From: Peribacillus simplex
GTDB taxonomy: Bacteria > Bacillota > Bacilli > Bacillales > DSM-1321
Direction of reading: 5' to 3'
Length of the DNA: 64,000 nt
Assembly (NCBI RefSeq): GCF_900156045.1
Contig: NZ_FTMX01000003.1
Location: forward strand, 62,001 to 126,000
Shown: piece after piece, positions 8,502 to 16,180 of the stretch
Numbering within the stretch: position 1 is the first letter of the stretch
How the letters are laid out: each line of letters starts with the position of its first letter
The notes under the pieces: model-generated
What the model was told of the DNA's origin: nothing
What the model saw: only the letters and a program-made list of their open reading frames with translations
Database searches by the model: none
Position numbers and translations under genes: made by a program

Positions 8502-9587
8502 CTATACAGTAATAAGATCTTTTTGAAGCGACATCAAATTGATAAAGCCATCTTCTGTCATGATAATATTATCCTCTATTCGGACTCCACCTTTACCAGG
8601 CACATAAATCCCTGGCTCAACCGTAAAAGCCATTCCGGGCTGTAACCTTAGGTTACTATTCATCATGATATATGGTTCTTCATGGGAATTCAGTCCTAAC
8701 CCATGTCCTGTACGGTGGGTAAAATACTCTCCATAACCTTTGTTTTGTATAACGGCACGTGCAATTTCATCTACTTCATGTGCTGTCACACCCGGTTTAA
8801 TAATGTCAATTGCCGCCTGCTGTGCTTCTTTGACAGTTTCATAGATTTCCTTTAATTCATGAGAAACGTCCCCTACCGCTACCGTACGGCAAATATCCCC
8901 TACGTACCCGTTGATTATGGACCCGAAATCAATCACAACAAGTTCCCCTGATTCAATTTTCTTGCCGCCAGCACGTCCATGTGGACTGGCTCCTCTATAT
9001 CCAGAGGCAACGACCGTTCCAAACGGTGTTCCTTCAGAACCTCTTTTTCTCATTTCATACTCCAGCTGTGCTGCCACTTCCACTTCGGTTACTCCAGGCT
9101 TAATATATGGGATCGTAGCTTCGAAACTTTCTTCCAGTACTTTCACAGCCTGTTGCATCTGTTCAATTTCTTGTTTATCTTTATAAATTCTCAGAGTATC
9201 AATCAATGCACTTATATCTTCAGCTGCTGTCGATAAGGTCTCTGCACCTTTTAACTCCATGATTCTCATTAAGTTGTATTCAACTCCGATTTTCGTAAAA
9301 GCACCTGCTGCATTTTTCAATTCATCCAAAGCCCCGCTTGGTCCCTTTTCATCTGTATACCAAAACACATTTTCATCCGTTACTTCCTGAACTTTACTCA
9401 ACTCCACTTGTGGTGAAATAAAAAACATCTTGGATTCCTGGGTAATAACAACAAGTGTAAGCCGTTCACTTTGTTTAAGCTTCAGCCCCGTAAAATAATG
9501 CATATTCGATCCCGGTACAATAACAGCCGCATCTATATTATTTTGCTTTAATAATCGAGTAAGTTTTTTCCTCCGTTGTTCAAACAT
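8502..9587 (-). CDS. M24 family metallopeptidase (Xaa-Pro dipeptidase-like)
   Basis: 361 residues: an N-terminal creatinase-like domain (about 1-130) and a C-terminal pita-bread catalytic domain. All five metal ligands are visible: D220 (VVIDFG), D231 (GYVGDICR), H295 (HRTGHGLG), E324 (FTVEPGIY) and E338 (GVRIEDN). It should be a dinuclear metal peptidase acting on Xaa-Pro or similar dipeptides rather than a true creatinase, which lacks these ligands. AGGGGG lies ten bases before the ATG. The aminotransferase gene follows closely. The MITE copy at 9727-9935 lies about 140 bases upstream of the start. Confidence 0.88.
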   Translation of the reverse strand: MFEQRRKKLTRLLKQNNIDAAVIVPGSNMHYFTGLKLKQSERLTLVVITQESKMFFISPQVELSKVQEVTDENVFWYTDEKGPSGALDELKNAAGAFTKIGVEYNLMRIMELKGAETLSTAAEDISALIDTLRIYKDKQEIEQMQQAVKVLEESFEATIPYIKPGVTEVEVAAQLEYEMRKRGSEGTPFGTVVASGYRGASPHGRAGGKKIESGELVVIDFGSIINGYVGDICRTVAVGDVSHELKEIYETVKEAQQAAIDIIKPGVTAHEVDEIARAVIQNKGYGEYFTHRTGHGLGLNSHEEPYIMMNSNLRLQPGMAFTVEPGIYVPGKGGVRIEDNIIMTEDGFINLMSLQKDLITV

Positions 9588-9717
9588 CGAAATGATACCC
9601 CCTATGAATATTTTGATTTTTCAATGTTTTCATTCTATAGCATGTCAACACTAAGTCAAATTAATTTTATTGATCGGCTAAATTTCGCCCCTGCTTGCCC
9701 TCCCTCCATAATCACCA

Positions 9718-9944
9718 TTTTTTTAAGGCTGTTTTCACATACTTTGTTGCTATTCACCAAGTAATGCGGTGTGGTTGATTTCCCCTCGCTTTCCGCGGGG
9801 CGGGCGGTGAGCCTCCTCTGCGTGAACGCCTGTGGGATTTCACCTGTCCCGTTGCTCCCGCAGGAGTCTCGCACTTGCGCTCCAATCAACCTTAAATCGT
9901 TTCGTTTTAAAACAACAATCTTTACGAAAAGTGCCTTTTTTTAA
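9718..9944 (-). mobile_element. MITE-like element, copy 1, with 9-bp target duplication
   Basis: The element itself is 9727-9935 (209 bp). It is bounded on both sides by the identical 9-bp direct repeat TTTTTTTAA (9718-9726 and 9936-9944). Its ends are imperfect inverted repeats (GGCTGTTTTCACA and, inverted, GGCACTTTTCGTA). The core is much richer in GC than the flanks and can form several hairpins, for example CTCC-TGCG-GGAG. It is nearly identical to the inverted copy at 59990-60208 and lacks 10 bp (CATCTGGAGG) present there. It encodes no protein; frames inside it are not genes. Confidence 0.85.
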
Positions 9945-9972
9945 AAAACCTGCTGAATTCCTTTCGAAATAA

Positions 9973-10005
9973 AAAACTGGTAATGCAGGTTGCATTACCA
10001 GTTTT
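9973..10005 (-). terminator. Terminator after the DinB gene
   Basis: AAAACTGGTAATGCA pairs perfectly with TGCATTACCAGTTTT around a GGT loop, with T-rich sequence on both strands. It ends the dinB-like gene, whose stop is 13 bases away. Confidence 0.85.
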
Positions 10006-10017
10006 AAAGTTTGAAGC

Positions 10018-10479
10018 CTATAAAGCCCGATTTATTAAACTGGCTGATACCGGTTCGATGCCCATCTCCCTCGACCAGATGGATAGCTGGCCTATATGGT
10101 GAATTTCGTGCGCTATAATATGGCGCAGTATCATGCCTTTTTCGTATGTCCCCTCCATCCAAGATGGCTGTACCATTCCTTGCTCATCTTCAATGGAATG
10201 GGAATTCAAATAGTCCATGACCTCAGAATGATAACGAATGGATAAATCTTCCACTTTTTCAATTGTATTATAGGTGTCCAAATCGATCGCTACATCAGGC
10301 TTTCCTTGTATCGCCTTGATCCAGCTGCATTCGACATCGATAATATGGGCAAGTGTCCTCAATATATTGCCCATTCCTCCTGTGCGCTGCCGTTTCAGTT
10401 CCTCACTCGGTAAGTCCCGGCACCATTTGAACCACTCACTTCGCACCTGCCAGTTATAAATGAATAATGTCAACATCAT
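10018..10479 (-). CDS. DinB/YfiT-like metal-binding four-helix protein
   Basis: 153 residues from the ATG at 10479; the ATG at 10476 is equally possible. AGGGG lies five or eight bases before them. An upstream ATG at 10551 would start inside the preceding gene. DinB proteins are four-helix bundles with three metal-binding histidines, seen here in TLAHIIDVE and in HIIAHEIHHIGQLSIW near the C-terminus. Family members include bacillithiol- and mycothiol-dependent transferases, but many are uncharacterised. The gene follows the double-GNAT gene with an eight-base gap, so the two probably form an operon. Confidence 0.82.
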   Translation of the reverse strand: MMLTLFIYNWQVRSEWFKWCRDLPSEELKRQRTGGMGNILRTLAHIIDVECSWIKAIQGKPDVAIDLDTYNTIEKVEDLSIRYHSEVMDYLNSHSIEDEQGMVQPSWMEGTYEKGMILRHIIAHEIHHIGQLSIWSREMGIEPVSASLINRAL

Positions 10480-10487
10480 TCCAGCCC

Positions 10488-11318
10488 CTAACTCTTTGTC
10501 GTCCCTTTGTATTGATAATAATCCTGCCTTTGAATGGTTTTGAATCCACAAGATTCATAGAGTCTTAATGCATGATCATTAGTCGCCTCGACCTCGAGAA
10601 AAATATCATATCCCAGCTGGCATTGTTCGGCTACGACCTTTTTCAATGCCTTTCTGCCAAGTCCTTTTCCCTGGTATTTTGGCAAAATGGAAAATCCATA
10701 AATCCATGCTTCCCCGCCTGAGTGATCAACACGGATCTTACCGACCGCACGGCCATCCTTTTCAATCATCATGGTTTTCAGAGTATCCTCATATAGGATG
10801 CGCTGATAATAATCCTTCGCCTCTTGTTTCGTAAATTGGAAACATTGAATATCCAGCTGAATTTCTGTTTCCTCATCATCTCTCCGTGAAGGACGAATGA
10901 CTGCATCGCCATAATCGTCAAGCTCCGTTTCGGACCACTTCATTTGAAACTCAGAAAAGGCGAACTTACATGGGAGCTGTTTCAAAAATCCTGTCCCTGA
11001 ATGGGATTGAGCAGGTGAGTTCAAGAGAATCAACTTATAGTTGCGCTCCGCTGCACTCCTTATAGCCTCTTCCAGAAGCGTGGTAAAAATGCATTGCCTC
11101 CGGTAATCAGGATGCACCATCCCGCACATCTCCGCTTTGTTTCCAAAATCGTAAAGACCAATGAAACCAATAAGCTTCGATCCATCATAGTGAAAAAAGT
11201 CATTCTTATGCACACCATTTCGACTGCGAAGCGTTTCCCAGTTCAGCTTTAAAGAAAAACCTTCCCGTTCACATTCTTGCTGTAGGATTCGAATATCTTC
11301 TAGCTGTTTATCCTTCAA
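10488..11318 (-). CDS. Two-domain GNAT acetyltransferase
   Basis: 276 residues from the TTG at 11318, preceded by AGGGGTGG with a five-base gap; the GTG at 11327 lies within that site. There are two GNAT folds. The N-terminal one (about 1-130) has a degenerate acetyl-CoA loop, HPDYRRQCIFTTLL. The C-terminal one (about 140-275) has the canonical PKYQGKGLGRKAL and the late NDHALRLYESCGF. Typically only the C-terminal unit of such proteins is catalytic. The acceptor substrate is unknown. It is co-directional with dinB just downstream. Confidence 0.85.
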   Translation of the reverse strand: MKDKQLEDIRILQQECEREGFSLKLNWETLRSRNGVHKNDFFHYDGSKLIGFIGLYDFGNKAEMCGMVHPDYRRQCIFTTLLEEAIRSAAERNYKLILLNSPAQSHSGTGFLKQLPCKFAFSEFQMKWSETELDDYGDAVIRPSRRDDEETEIQLDIQCFQFTKQEAKDYYQRILYEDTLKTMMIEKDGRAVGKIRVDHSGGEAWIYGFSILPKYQGKGLGRKALKKVVAEQCQLGYDIFLEVEATNDHALRLYESCGFKTIQRQDYYQYKGTTKS

Positions 11319-11354
11319 ATTCTCCACCCCTTTTCCATATTATCAGTTTATTAC

Positions 11355-11395
11355 CAAAAAATAAGAAAAGCAGCACCCTTTTACTTGGATGCCGC
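11355..11395 (-). terminator. Probable terminator of the yvrJ-like transcript
   Basis: On the minus strand GCGGCATCC pairs with GGGTGCTGC (two wobble pairs) around AAGTAAAA, followed by TTTTCTTATTTTTT. It would end transcription from the small gene at 11730-11894 before the GNAT gene. Confidence 0.7.
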
Positions 11396-11729
11396 ATACT
11401 ATTCATAAGTTTATTGATGAATGTTGTTTTTTTAAAAGTATTTTCACTTTATTCCATAAAACTAAAATCGTACGAGGGGAGGATTTCCTATCTAATTCCA
11501 TTGTCGGATGAATTATAGTAGTAAAATGATTCCAAATGACGATTATTTTTTACCTATTTTGTGCTATATTCCAAATAATGGTTTACCATTATTTTACTTG
11601 AATGTAAAGGAGGGATTTAACTAAGGCTTGATTTTCAGAGTACCCATTTCTTTATACCCGAATTCCGGACCCTTTTTAGAATAGAATCCGAAATTCGGTG
11701 TTTATCACCTGGCACATTACGTCCTGAGG
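11396..11729. other. Intergenic region downstream of the yvrJ-like gene
   Basis: No gene is supported. An isolated AAAGGAGG near 11608 on the plus strand is followed only by a TTG-initiated frame of 18 codons (MIFRVPISLYPNSGPFLE). The remainder is AT-rich with no clear structure. Confidence 0.5.
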
Positions 11730-11894
11730 TTATCGTTTTTTCGTTTTATGAGCGGACTTTTTTAAGTTCTCTACGTCCGTTGTCAGTTCTTTTAATTGTT
11801 TACCGAAGCGGAAGAGCAAAAACATAGAAACGACGAATGGATAGCCAAATTCGCTAACTAATGAAACCCACATAGTAGCATCCTCAATCATCAT
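11730..11894 (-). CDS. yvrJ: YvrJ family small membrane protein
   Basis: A 54-residue protein with one membrane segment (FGYPFVVSMFLLFRF) followed by a charged tail (GKQLKELTTDVENLKKSAHK). The pattern of a short N-terminus, a G-P-V membrane helix and a Lys/Glu amphipathic tail fits YvrJ of B. subtilis. AAAAGGGG with a GAAGAG extension precedes ATGATG at 11894. In B. subtilis yvrJ sits beside and is controlled by the SigO/RsoA two-subunit sigma factor; here it is divergent from a SigO-like gene, which supports the call. Its function is unknown. Confidence 0.72.
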   Translation of the reverse strand: MMIEDATMWVSLVSEFGYPFVVSMFLLFRFGKQLKELTTDVENLKKSAHKTKKR

Positions 11895-11979
11895 CCTCTT
11901 CACCCCTTTTCTTGTATCTGATATCTAAAGTGAAACTTGTCAAAAAAAATCAATCTAGCACTATTGATTTATGGAAAAA

Positions 11980-11993
11980 AGAACGAATGTTCC
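11980..11993. promoter_or_regulatory. LexA (DinR) box-like palindrome upstream of the sigO-like gene
   Basis: AGAACGAATGTTCC matches the Bacillus DinR consensus CGAACRNRYGTTYC at 13 of 14 positions; only the first C differs. A TATAAT (11996-12001) follows directly and the sigO-like ATG is 58 bases downstream. No good -35 hexamer is visible, so control by LexA is a hypothesis. Confidence 0.45.
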
Positions 11994-12050
11994 TATATAA
12001 TTGATTTATTCCCCTTGTCTATCACTTTATTAATAAAAGGAGGGATAACA

Positions 12051-12674
12051 ATGAACCACTTAACTTCTCATTTTTTTTCTCATTCATTGGAGTTTCTGCA
12101 GCAACAGTACTCATCTTTCTTTGCACAGCCGATCATTCATTTATTTTTACAGAACCCAGAGCATTTAAAGATTTTCACTGAAACTCTTGATTCCCCTTCT
12201 TCCCACAACATTGATCATCTCAACGAGACTTTCAAAATTTTCTATTACCGGGCTAAAGTATACAAATACATGTGCTCCTTAATTTACTTTTTCTCTGTTG
12301 ATTTTGATAAAAGGGCACGGAAGCAGCGGGAACGCTATCGAATGGTACTTGATGCGACACCAATGGATACCGGCGGATTGATCGATCGAATCGGCACGTT
12401 GGACGTTCAACTTGAAAAGATGGGGGAAACGAACGAACTCGCTTCACACATAAGTGATGAAGAGATGATAAAAGCCTTGAGGACGTTAACTACCAAACAA
12501 AACTTGGTGCTGACCATGATCTTTTCCTACGGCCTATCCAACAAGGAAATTGCAGCCTATTTCCATGAGTCGCCGCAAAATATATCAAGTATCCGTAAAC
12601 AAGCTTTAAAAAAACTTCGAAAGCACTATATGGATGAGGTATATGTTAGAAAGGAGAAAAGCCATTGTGGATAA
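12051..12674 (+). CDS. sigO: SigO-like sigma-70 family factor (YvrI type)
   Basis: 207 residues from the ATG at 12051, which has AAGGAGGG seven bases upstream; earlier in-frame codons lack a ribosome site. The C-terminal 60 residues are a clear sigma region 4: LRTLTTKQNLVLTMIF, then the helix-turn-helix LSNKEIAAYFHESPQNISSI and RKQALKKLRKH. The N-terminal 100 residues are only weakly like region 2. Together with the overlapping small RsoA-like gene and the divergent yvrJ-like gene this matches the B. subtilis SigO-RsoA system, where two proteins act as one sigma factor. No oxdC/yvrL target operon is present here. A generic phage-like sigma regulator is the alternative. Confidence 0.72.
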   Translation: MNHLTSHFFSHSLEFLQQQYSSFFAQPIIHLFLQNPEHLKIFTETLDSPSSHNIDHLNETFKIFYYRAKVYKYMCSLIYFFSVDFDKRARKQRERYRMVLDATPMDTGGLIDRIGTLDVQLEKMGETNELASHISDEEMIKALRTLTTKQNLVLTMIFSYGLSNKEIAAYFHESPQNISSIRKQALKKLRKHYMDEVYVRKEKSHCG

Positions 12675-12885
12675 AAAACTGTCAAAAGAAGAATTGTTGG
12701 ATCTCATAGACTCTTTGAATCCTAAAATAAAAAAATCGTTAAAAAACACGAACTATCAAGACCGGAATGATCTGGAGCAAGAAATTAAACTCAAGATCAT
12801 TGAATCATATGAAAAAATCGCAGCAATCGAGGCCCCTAATTTCGAGGAGTTTCTTGCAGAATTCTTTACTAAGCAAAAACAATGA
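12667..12885 (+). CDS. rsoA: RsoA-like sigma co-factor
   Basis: 72 residues from the GTG at 12667, with AAAGGAG ten bases upstream. It overlaps the end of the sigO-like gene by eight bases, so the two are translationally coupled. The sequence is helical and charged: KKLSKEELLDLIDSLNPKIKK, TNYQDRNDLEQEIKLKIIES. The DRNDLEQEIKLKII stretch resembles sigma region 2 (D-x-x-D-L-x-Q-E), as expected of RsoA, which supplies the -10 recognition half to SigO in B. subtilis. RsoA there is about 79 residues. The assignment rests on gene pairing and this motif. Confidence 0.7.
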   Translation: MDKKLSKEELLDLIDSLNPKIKKSLKNTNYQDRNDLEQEIKLKIIESYEKIAAIEAPNFEEFLAEFFTKQKQ

Positions 12886-12932
12886 AAAAGTACCAAGTCC
12901 AGAGCAAGGATGCTGGGCTTGGTACTTTTTTT
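12885..12932. terminator. Bidirectional terminator between rsoA and penicillin acylase
   Basis: AAGTACCAAGTCCAG pairs with CTGGGCTTGGTACTT (one wobble), with TTTTTTT on the plus side and TTTTTC on the minus side. It begins at the rsoA stop and ends eight bases before the acylase stop, serving both convergent genes. Confidence 0.9.
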
Positions 12933-12939
12933 CTGGATA

Positions 12940-15309
12940 TCAGTATGATGGTTTCAATGTCAGCTTATCCCCTTTTGGATCGTCCATTGTGGTTTTGTGA
13001 TAAGTACCTTCTGCCCAATCATCAAGCTGATCGTGGTACCACTTACTTTTTACATTACCTGATTGACCAGGGCCGACTAGGTGATATCCTTGATTCATGT
13101 CGGATAGGTCGATGACGAATCTCCAGGAGCCACCGTGATTAACGGTTCCATCATCTAAAAATGCCGCTGCCTGTACGGTGACACTGCTACCGCCTACCGG
13201 TATTCCGCCGCCGCTGTTAAATAAATAATTTAACGGGACGACACTCGATAGCGGGTGGTTAAACCTGACCTGATGATAGTCTCCCCATTCCCAATCGGCT
13301 ATATCGTCACCTTGTGATTCTTCAAGTTCCATTAACGTCATCTGTAACGACTTGGCAAGCACCTGCTCAAGTCCGCCTGCCTCTTCAATCCAAGGGCCCG
13401 GCTTACCGTCCAGTGCCCTCCTTAATAGTTCATCAACGGCCGATCGCCTTCCATTAAAGAGGTTAAGGGTTTCCTCCGGTATTTCTTCCGTAAGCAGAAC
13501 ATCCCCTATTTTTTTCATCCAGACATTAAAAATCATCGGTGCCGCTTCATCAACGGAATCAATATGATTCCATTTCTTCAGAATCGTAAGTGCCTGGTCT
13601 TCCTGTTCCCCCCATGGACCCTTCAATACATCCACGAATTGAGGAACAAACTCCTTGGCTTGCAAATTCACCTTATCCATCTGCAGGCTTTGCATATCCT
13701 CGGCAGTAAGCTTTTTGTTGGCTTTTAAAAACTCCTGTATCCTCATCTGACGGTACGGCTGTGCCCAGTTATTGCTGATGTGGTAAGGATAATCATCCGA
13801 GATGACTTTATTATTCGCCGTCGAAATGAAGCCCTCTTCCGGATTCACCGTTTTTGGAAGTTCATCAAAGGGAATAAAGCCTTCCCACTCAAATTCATCC
13901 GTCCAGCCAGGTACAGGCAGCATACTATCGCCTTTTTTCCGAATTGGGATTTTCCCATTCGCCTTATAGGCAATGGTCCCATCGGCTGAGGCAAAGACGA
14001 AATTCTGTGCCGGCGTTTCGAATTTCAAGAGGGCCTTTTCGAATTCTTTCCAACTTCCCGCTTTATTCATATTCAGTACCGCTTCAAGCTCGGCGGATGG
14101 ATCAAGTGCCGTCCACCTTAATGCAAGCACGGTATCTTTTCCGCTTTTCCCGGCAAACTCGGAGACCACAGGTCCATGGCGGGTAACCGTCACTTGATAA
14201 TCAAGTGTTTCACCATCCTTCACCTTGATGGGTTCGTCCAAGATATCAGCTTTTTCCCATTTACCCTTGTAAGAGAATTCTTTCTCGTTTCCCGGGTTTC
14301 TCCTCTCGATATACAGATCCTGAACATCCGGGCCGGTATTGGTCACACCCCAAGCGACCTTTTCGTTATGACCTAGTATGATTCCCGGAATCCCGGCAAA
14401 AATCACACCGCTCACATTGACTGACGGGGCCTCCAAATGCATTTGATACCAAACGGACGGTGTAGCCAATCCCAGATGGGGATCATCCGCCAATAATGGC
14501 TGACCGGAATCCGTTTTCTTGCCTGAAACGACCCAGTTATTGCTGCCGTTGAATTCATAAGGAATAACGGCCCCGGCAAAACTTTTTTCAATATCAAGTT
14601 CTTCCTTGCTGATGATATATGGGGCGCTGTTTGGATAATCAGGAAATAAATCATATGCTTTTTCCTTTGGGAACGTTTGCAGCAAATACTGCCTAAACGC
14701 CTGATCCTCCCAGTTCCCGCCTAAATCAAAGGCCATATATTTACCGATGGTCAGCGAATCGACGGGTGTCCAAGACTCTGGTTCGTATCCAAGCAGTGTA
14801 AACTCCGCCGGCCATTTTCCATTCTCCTTCAATTCATCGATATAAAGATTTACTCCCTCGGCAAACACATCCAAGGCTTCTTTCCCGTCACTTGAATATG
14901 CTGCATAAGAGGCTTCAGCCGCCCGCCTCAAGCCAAGTGTGCGGAAATACTTATCATTTTTGACGGTTTTCTCACCAATCACTTCACTCAATCTTCCTGA
15001 TGCCTGACGCCTGCTTAAATCCATTTGGAATAAGCGGTCCTGTGCTTGAATATACCCTTGGGCTAAATACAAATCATGTTCATTCGCTGCGTTGATATGC
15101 GGGACCCCACTTGAATCCCTCACCACCGTAACCGGTTTCAAAAGACCTGGAAGGGATATTTCCCCCTTTGTTTCCGGCAAGGATCTTGAAAGAAATACAT
15201 TTGCAGCAATCAAAACGGACAGCAAAAGAATAATCAGGATACCAAAACTCCATAGCGCACGCTTTCTCCACTTCCGTTTTGGCTTTTGCTGAGGTATGGC
15301 AACTTCCAT
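12940..15309 (-). CDS. Membrane-anchored penicillin acylase family protein
   Basis: 789 residues from the ATG at 15309; the open frame extends 77 codons further upstream but through a degenerate repeat and without a ribosome site. A basic N-terminus (KPKRKWRKR) is followed by a membrane anchor (about 23-40), so the enzyme faces the outside. It is an Ntn-hydrolase precursor: the alpha chain ends before the conserved GSNNWVV, whose Ser256 becomes the catalytic N-terminus of the beta chain after autocleavage. Relatives cleave penicillins, acyl-homoserine lactones or other amides; the substrate is unknown. GGGGAGAGG precedes the start at a somewhat long spacing. Confidence 0.9.
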   Translation of the reverse strand: MEVAIPQQKPKRKWRKRALWSFGILIILLLSVLIAANVFLSRSLPETKGEISLPGLLKPVTVVRDSSGVPHINAANEHDLYLAQGYIQAQDRLFQMDLSRRQASGRLSEVIGEKTVKNDKYFRTLGLRRAAEASYAAYSSDGKEALDVFAEGVNLYIDELKENGKWPAEFTLLGYEPESWTPVDSLTIGKYMAFDLGGNWEDQAFRQYLLQTFPKEKAYDLFPDYPNSAPYIISKEELDIEKSFAGAVIPYEFNGSNNWVVSGKKTDSGQPLLADDPHLGLATPSVWYQMHLEAPSVNVSGVIFAGIPGIILGHNEKVAWGVTNTGPDVQDLYIERRNPGNEKEFSYKGKWEKADILDEPIKVKDGETLDYQVTVTRHGPVVSEFAGKSGKDTVLALRWTALDPSAELEAVLNMNKAGSWKEFEKALLKFETPAQNFVFASADGTIAYKANGKIPIRKKGDSMLPVPGWTDEFEWEGFIPFDELPKTVNPEEGFISTANNKVISDDYPYHISNNWAQPYRQMRIQEFLKANKKLTAEDMQSLQMDKVNLQAKEFVPQFVDVLKGPWGEQEDQALTILKKWNHIDSVDEAAPMIFNVWMKKIGDVLLTEEIPEETLNLFNGRRSAVDELLRRALDGKPGPWIEEAGGLEQVLAKSLQMTLMELEESQGDDIADWEWGDYHQVRFNHPLSSVVPLNYLFNSGGGIPVGGSSVTVQAAAFLDDGTVNHGGSWRFVIDLSDMNQGYHLVGPGQSGNVKSKWYHDQLDDWAEGTYHKTTMDDPKGDKLTLKPSY

Positions 15310-15430
15310 CGATTCATCTTCCTCTCCCCTTAAAACTCTCTTTCTTTCTATTTTAGATATTCCGCGTTTATCCCCATCTTTCCTACCAACTTCCTTACAT
15401 TCTCTCTTTTTATTTCCGAAAGATTGGAAA

Positions 15431-15520
15431 GGCGCAAGGACGGATTTTACTCGCACAAGGACGGAAAGTCGAATCATCCCGCGCATGGCCGAATTACATC
15501 CGCGAAATTGCCCCGATAAA
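15431..15520. repeat. Degenerate short tandem repeat, about four units
   Basis: Related units of roughly 20-26 bases lie head to tail: GGCGCAAGGACGGATTTTACT, then CGCACAAGGACGGAAAGTC, then CCGCGCATGGCCGAATTACA, then CCGCGAAATTGCCCC. They share CGCRCAAGGACGGA-type cores. The array sits between the acylase gene and the gene at 15571. Its core bases (TTACTCGC) recall the TTTACTCGTGAG unit of the large array at 34998. Confidence 0.5.
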
Positions 15521-15540
15521 CATATCAAATACAAAAACAC

Positions 15541-15555
15541 CGATACACTGTATCG
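15541..15555. promoter_or_regulatory. Perfect 15-bp palindrome
   Basis: CGATACA-C-TGTATCG is a perfect inverted repeat with one central base. It lies 16 bases beyond the stop of the 15571-16008 gene and upstream of the acylase gene. It has no T tract, so it looks more like a protein-binding site than a terminator. Confidence 0.35.
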
Positions 15556-15570
15556 ATGTGGCAGGTGAAG

Positions 15571-16008
15571 CTAGCTATTTGCAAGAATGTATTCAATCAC
15601 TTTATCTGCTTCGTCTGTATAAAAGAGGGCTTTATCAAAGTCATGGGCCGCCTTCGTCTCGGCTTCCATGTATTCAATCGGGGAGAGGAGACCAAAGAGC
15701 CTCTTCCATTTATGAGTTTTCTCCAGAAGTTTTCTTTCCCGTTTTATATCCTCTGGTATGAATTCATTAATGATAAAACATGGGTCGGAAAATGAAGGAT
15801 CCTGAAAACGTCCGTTCAGGGCTCGCAATTTATCCCGATCCCATTCCACCCTTACCAAGTCCGATATGACCGAGACATTTTGGACCGAGTCGAGGATGCG
15901 TTTGGACAAAACATCATATTCTTCATCCTCCAACCCTTTATCCGTCATGATTCCAACACAATACCATTTTTCGTTATGATCAGGTTCTTCACTTTTCTTG
16001 AAAAACAC
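15571..16008 (-). CDS. Conserved-looking cytoplasmic protein of unknown function
   Basis: 145 residues from a GTG at 16008 with AAGGTGG seven bases upstream. There is no signal peptide or membrane segment. The sequence is acidic and mixed alpha/beta in appearance: EKWYCVGIMTDKGLEDEEYDVL, FSDPCFIINEFIPEDIKRE, and a C-terminal helix DFDKALFYTDEADKVIEYIL. I do not recognise the family. It is followed by the palindrome at 15541 and the acylase gene on the same strand. Codon use and the ribosome site look genuine. Confidence 0.65.
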   Translation of the reverse strand: MFFKKSEEPDHNEKWYCVGIMTDKGLEDEEYDVLSKRILDSVQNVSVISDLVRVEWDRDKLRALNGRFQDPSFSDPCFIINEFIPEDIKRERKLLEKTHKWKRLFGLLSPIEYMEAETKAAHDFDKALFYTDEADKVIEYILANS

Positions 16009-16180
16009 TCTTCATCCACCTTCCTTACACGCTTTACATGTCCTGTTTAATACAAATCAACATGTCCGCCCACGTCATTTCACTATAACATGGAGAAATG
16101 GAGATGGGCGATAAAATATGAATGCTGCAGGAATGTTAGCCTGAAATAAAAAAAAGATACCCTGAAAAAGGATACCTCCA

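Noticed and set aside
8502-9587. Creatinase, giving a creatinine-degradation pathway with hyuA/hyuB
   Set aside because: All five M24 metal ligands are present, whereas creatinase lacks them, so a metallopeptidase is more likely.
9656-9889. Reading frames inside the MITE copies (also 59913-60231)
   Set aside because: They arise from the GC-rich repeat core, differ between copies and lack start signals.
15310-15540. N-terminal extension of the penicillin acylase to 866 residues
   Set aside because: The extension runs through the degenerate tandem repeat, has no ribosome site, and would place the membrane anchor abnormally far from the N-terminus.
16148-16176. Terminator after the RsbR-like gene
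   Set aside because: GATACC occurs twice as a direct repeat, not an inverted one, so no stable hairpin forms.
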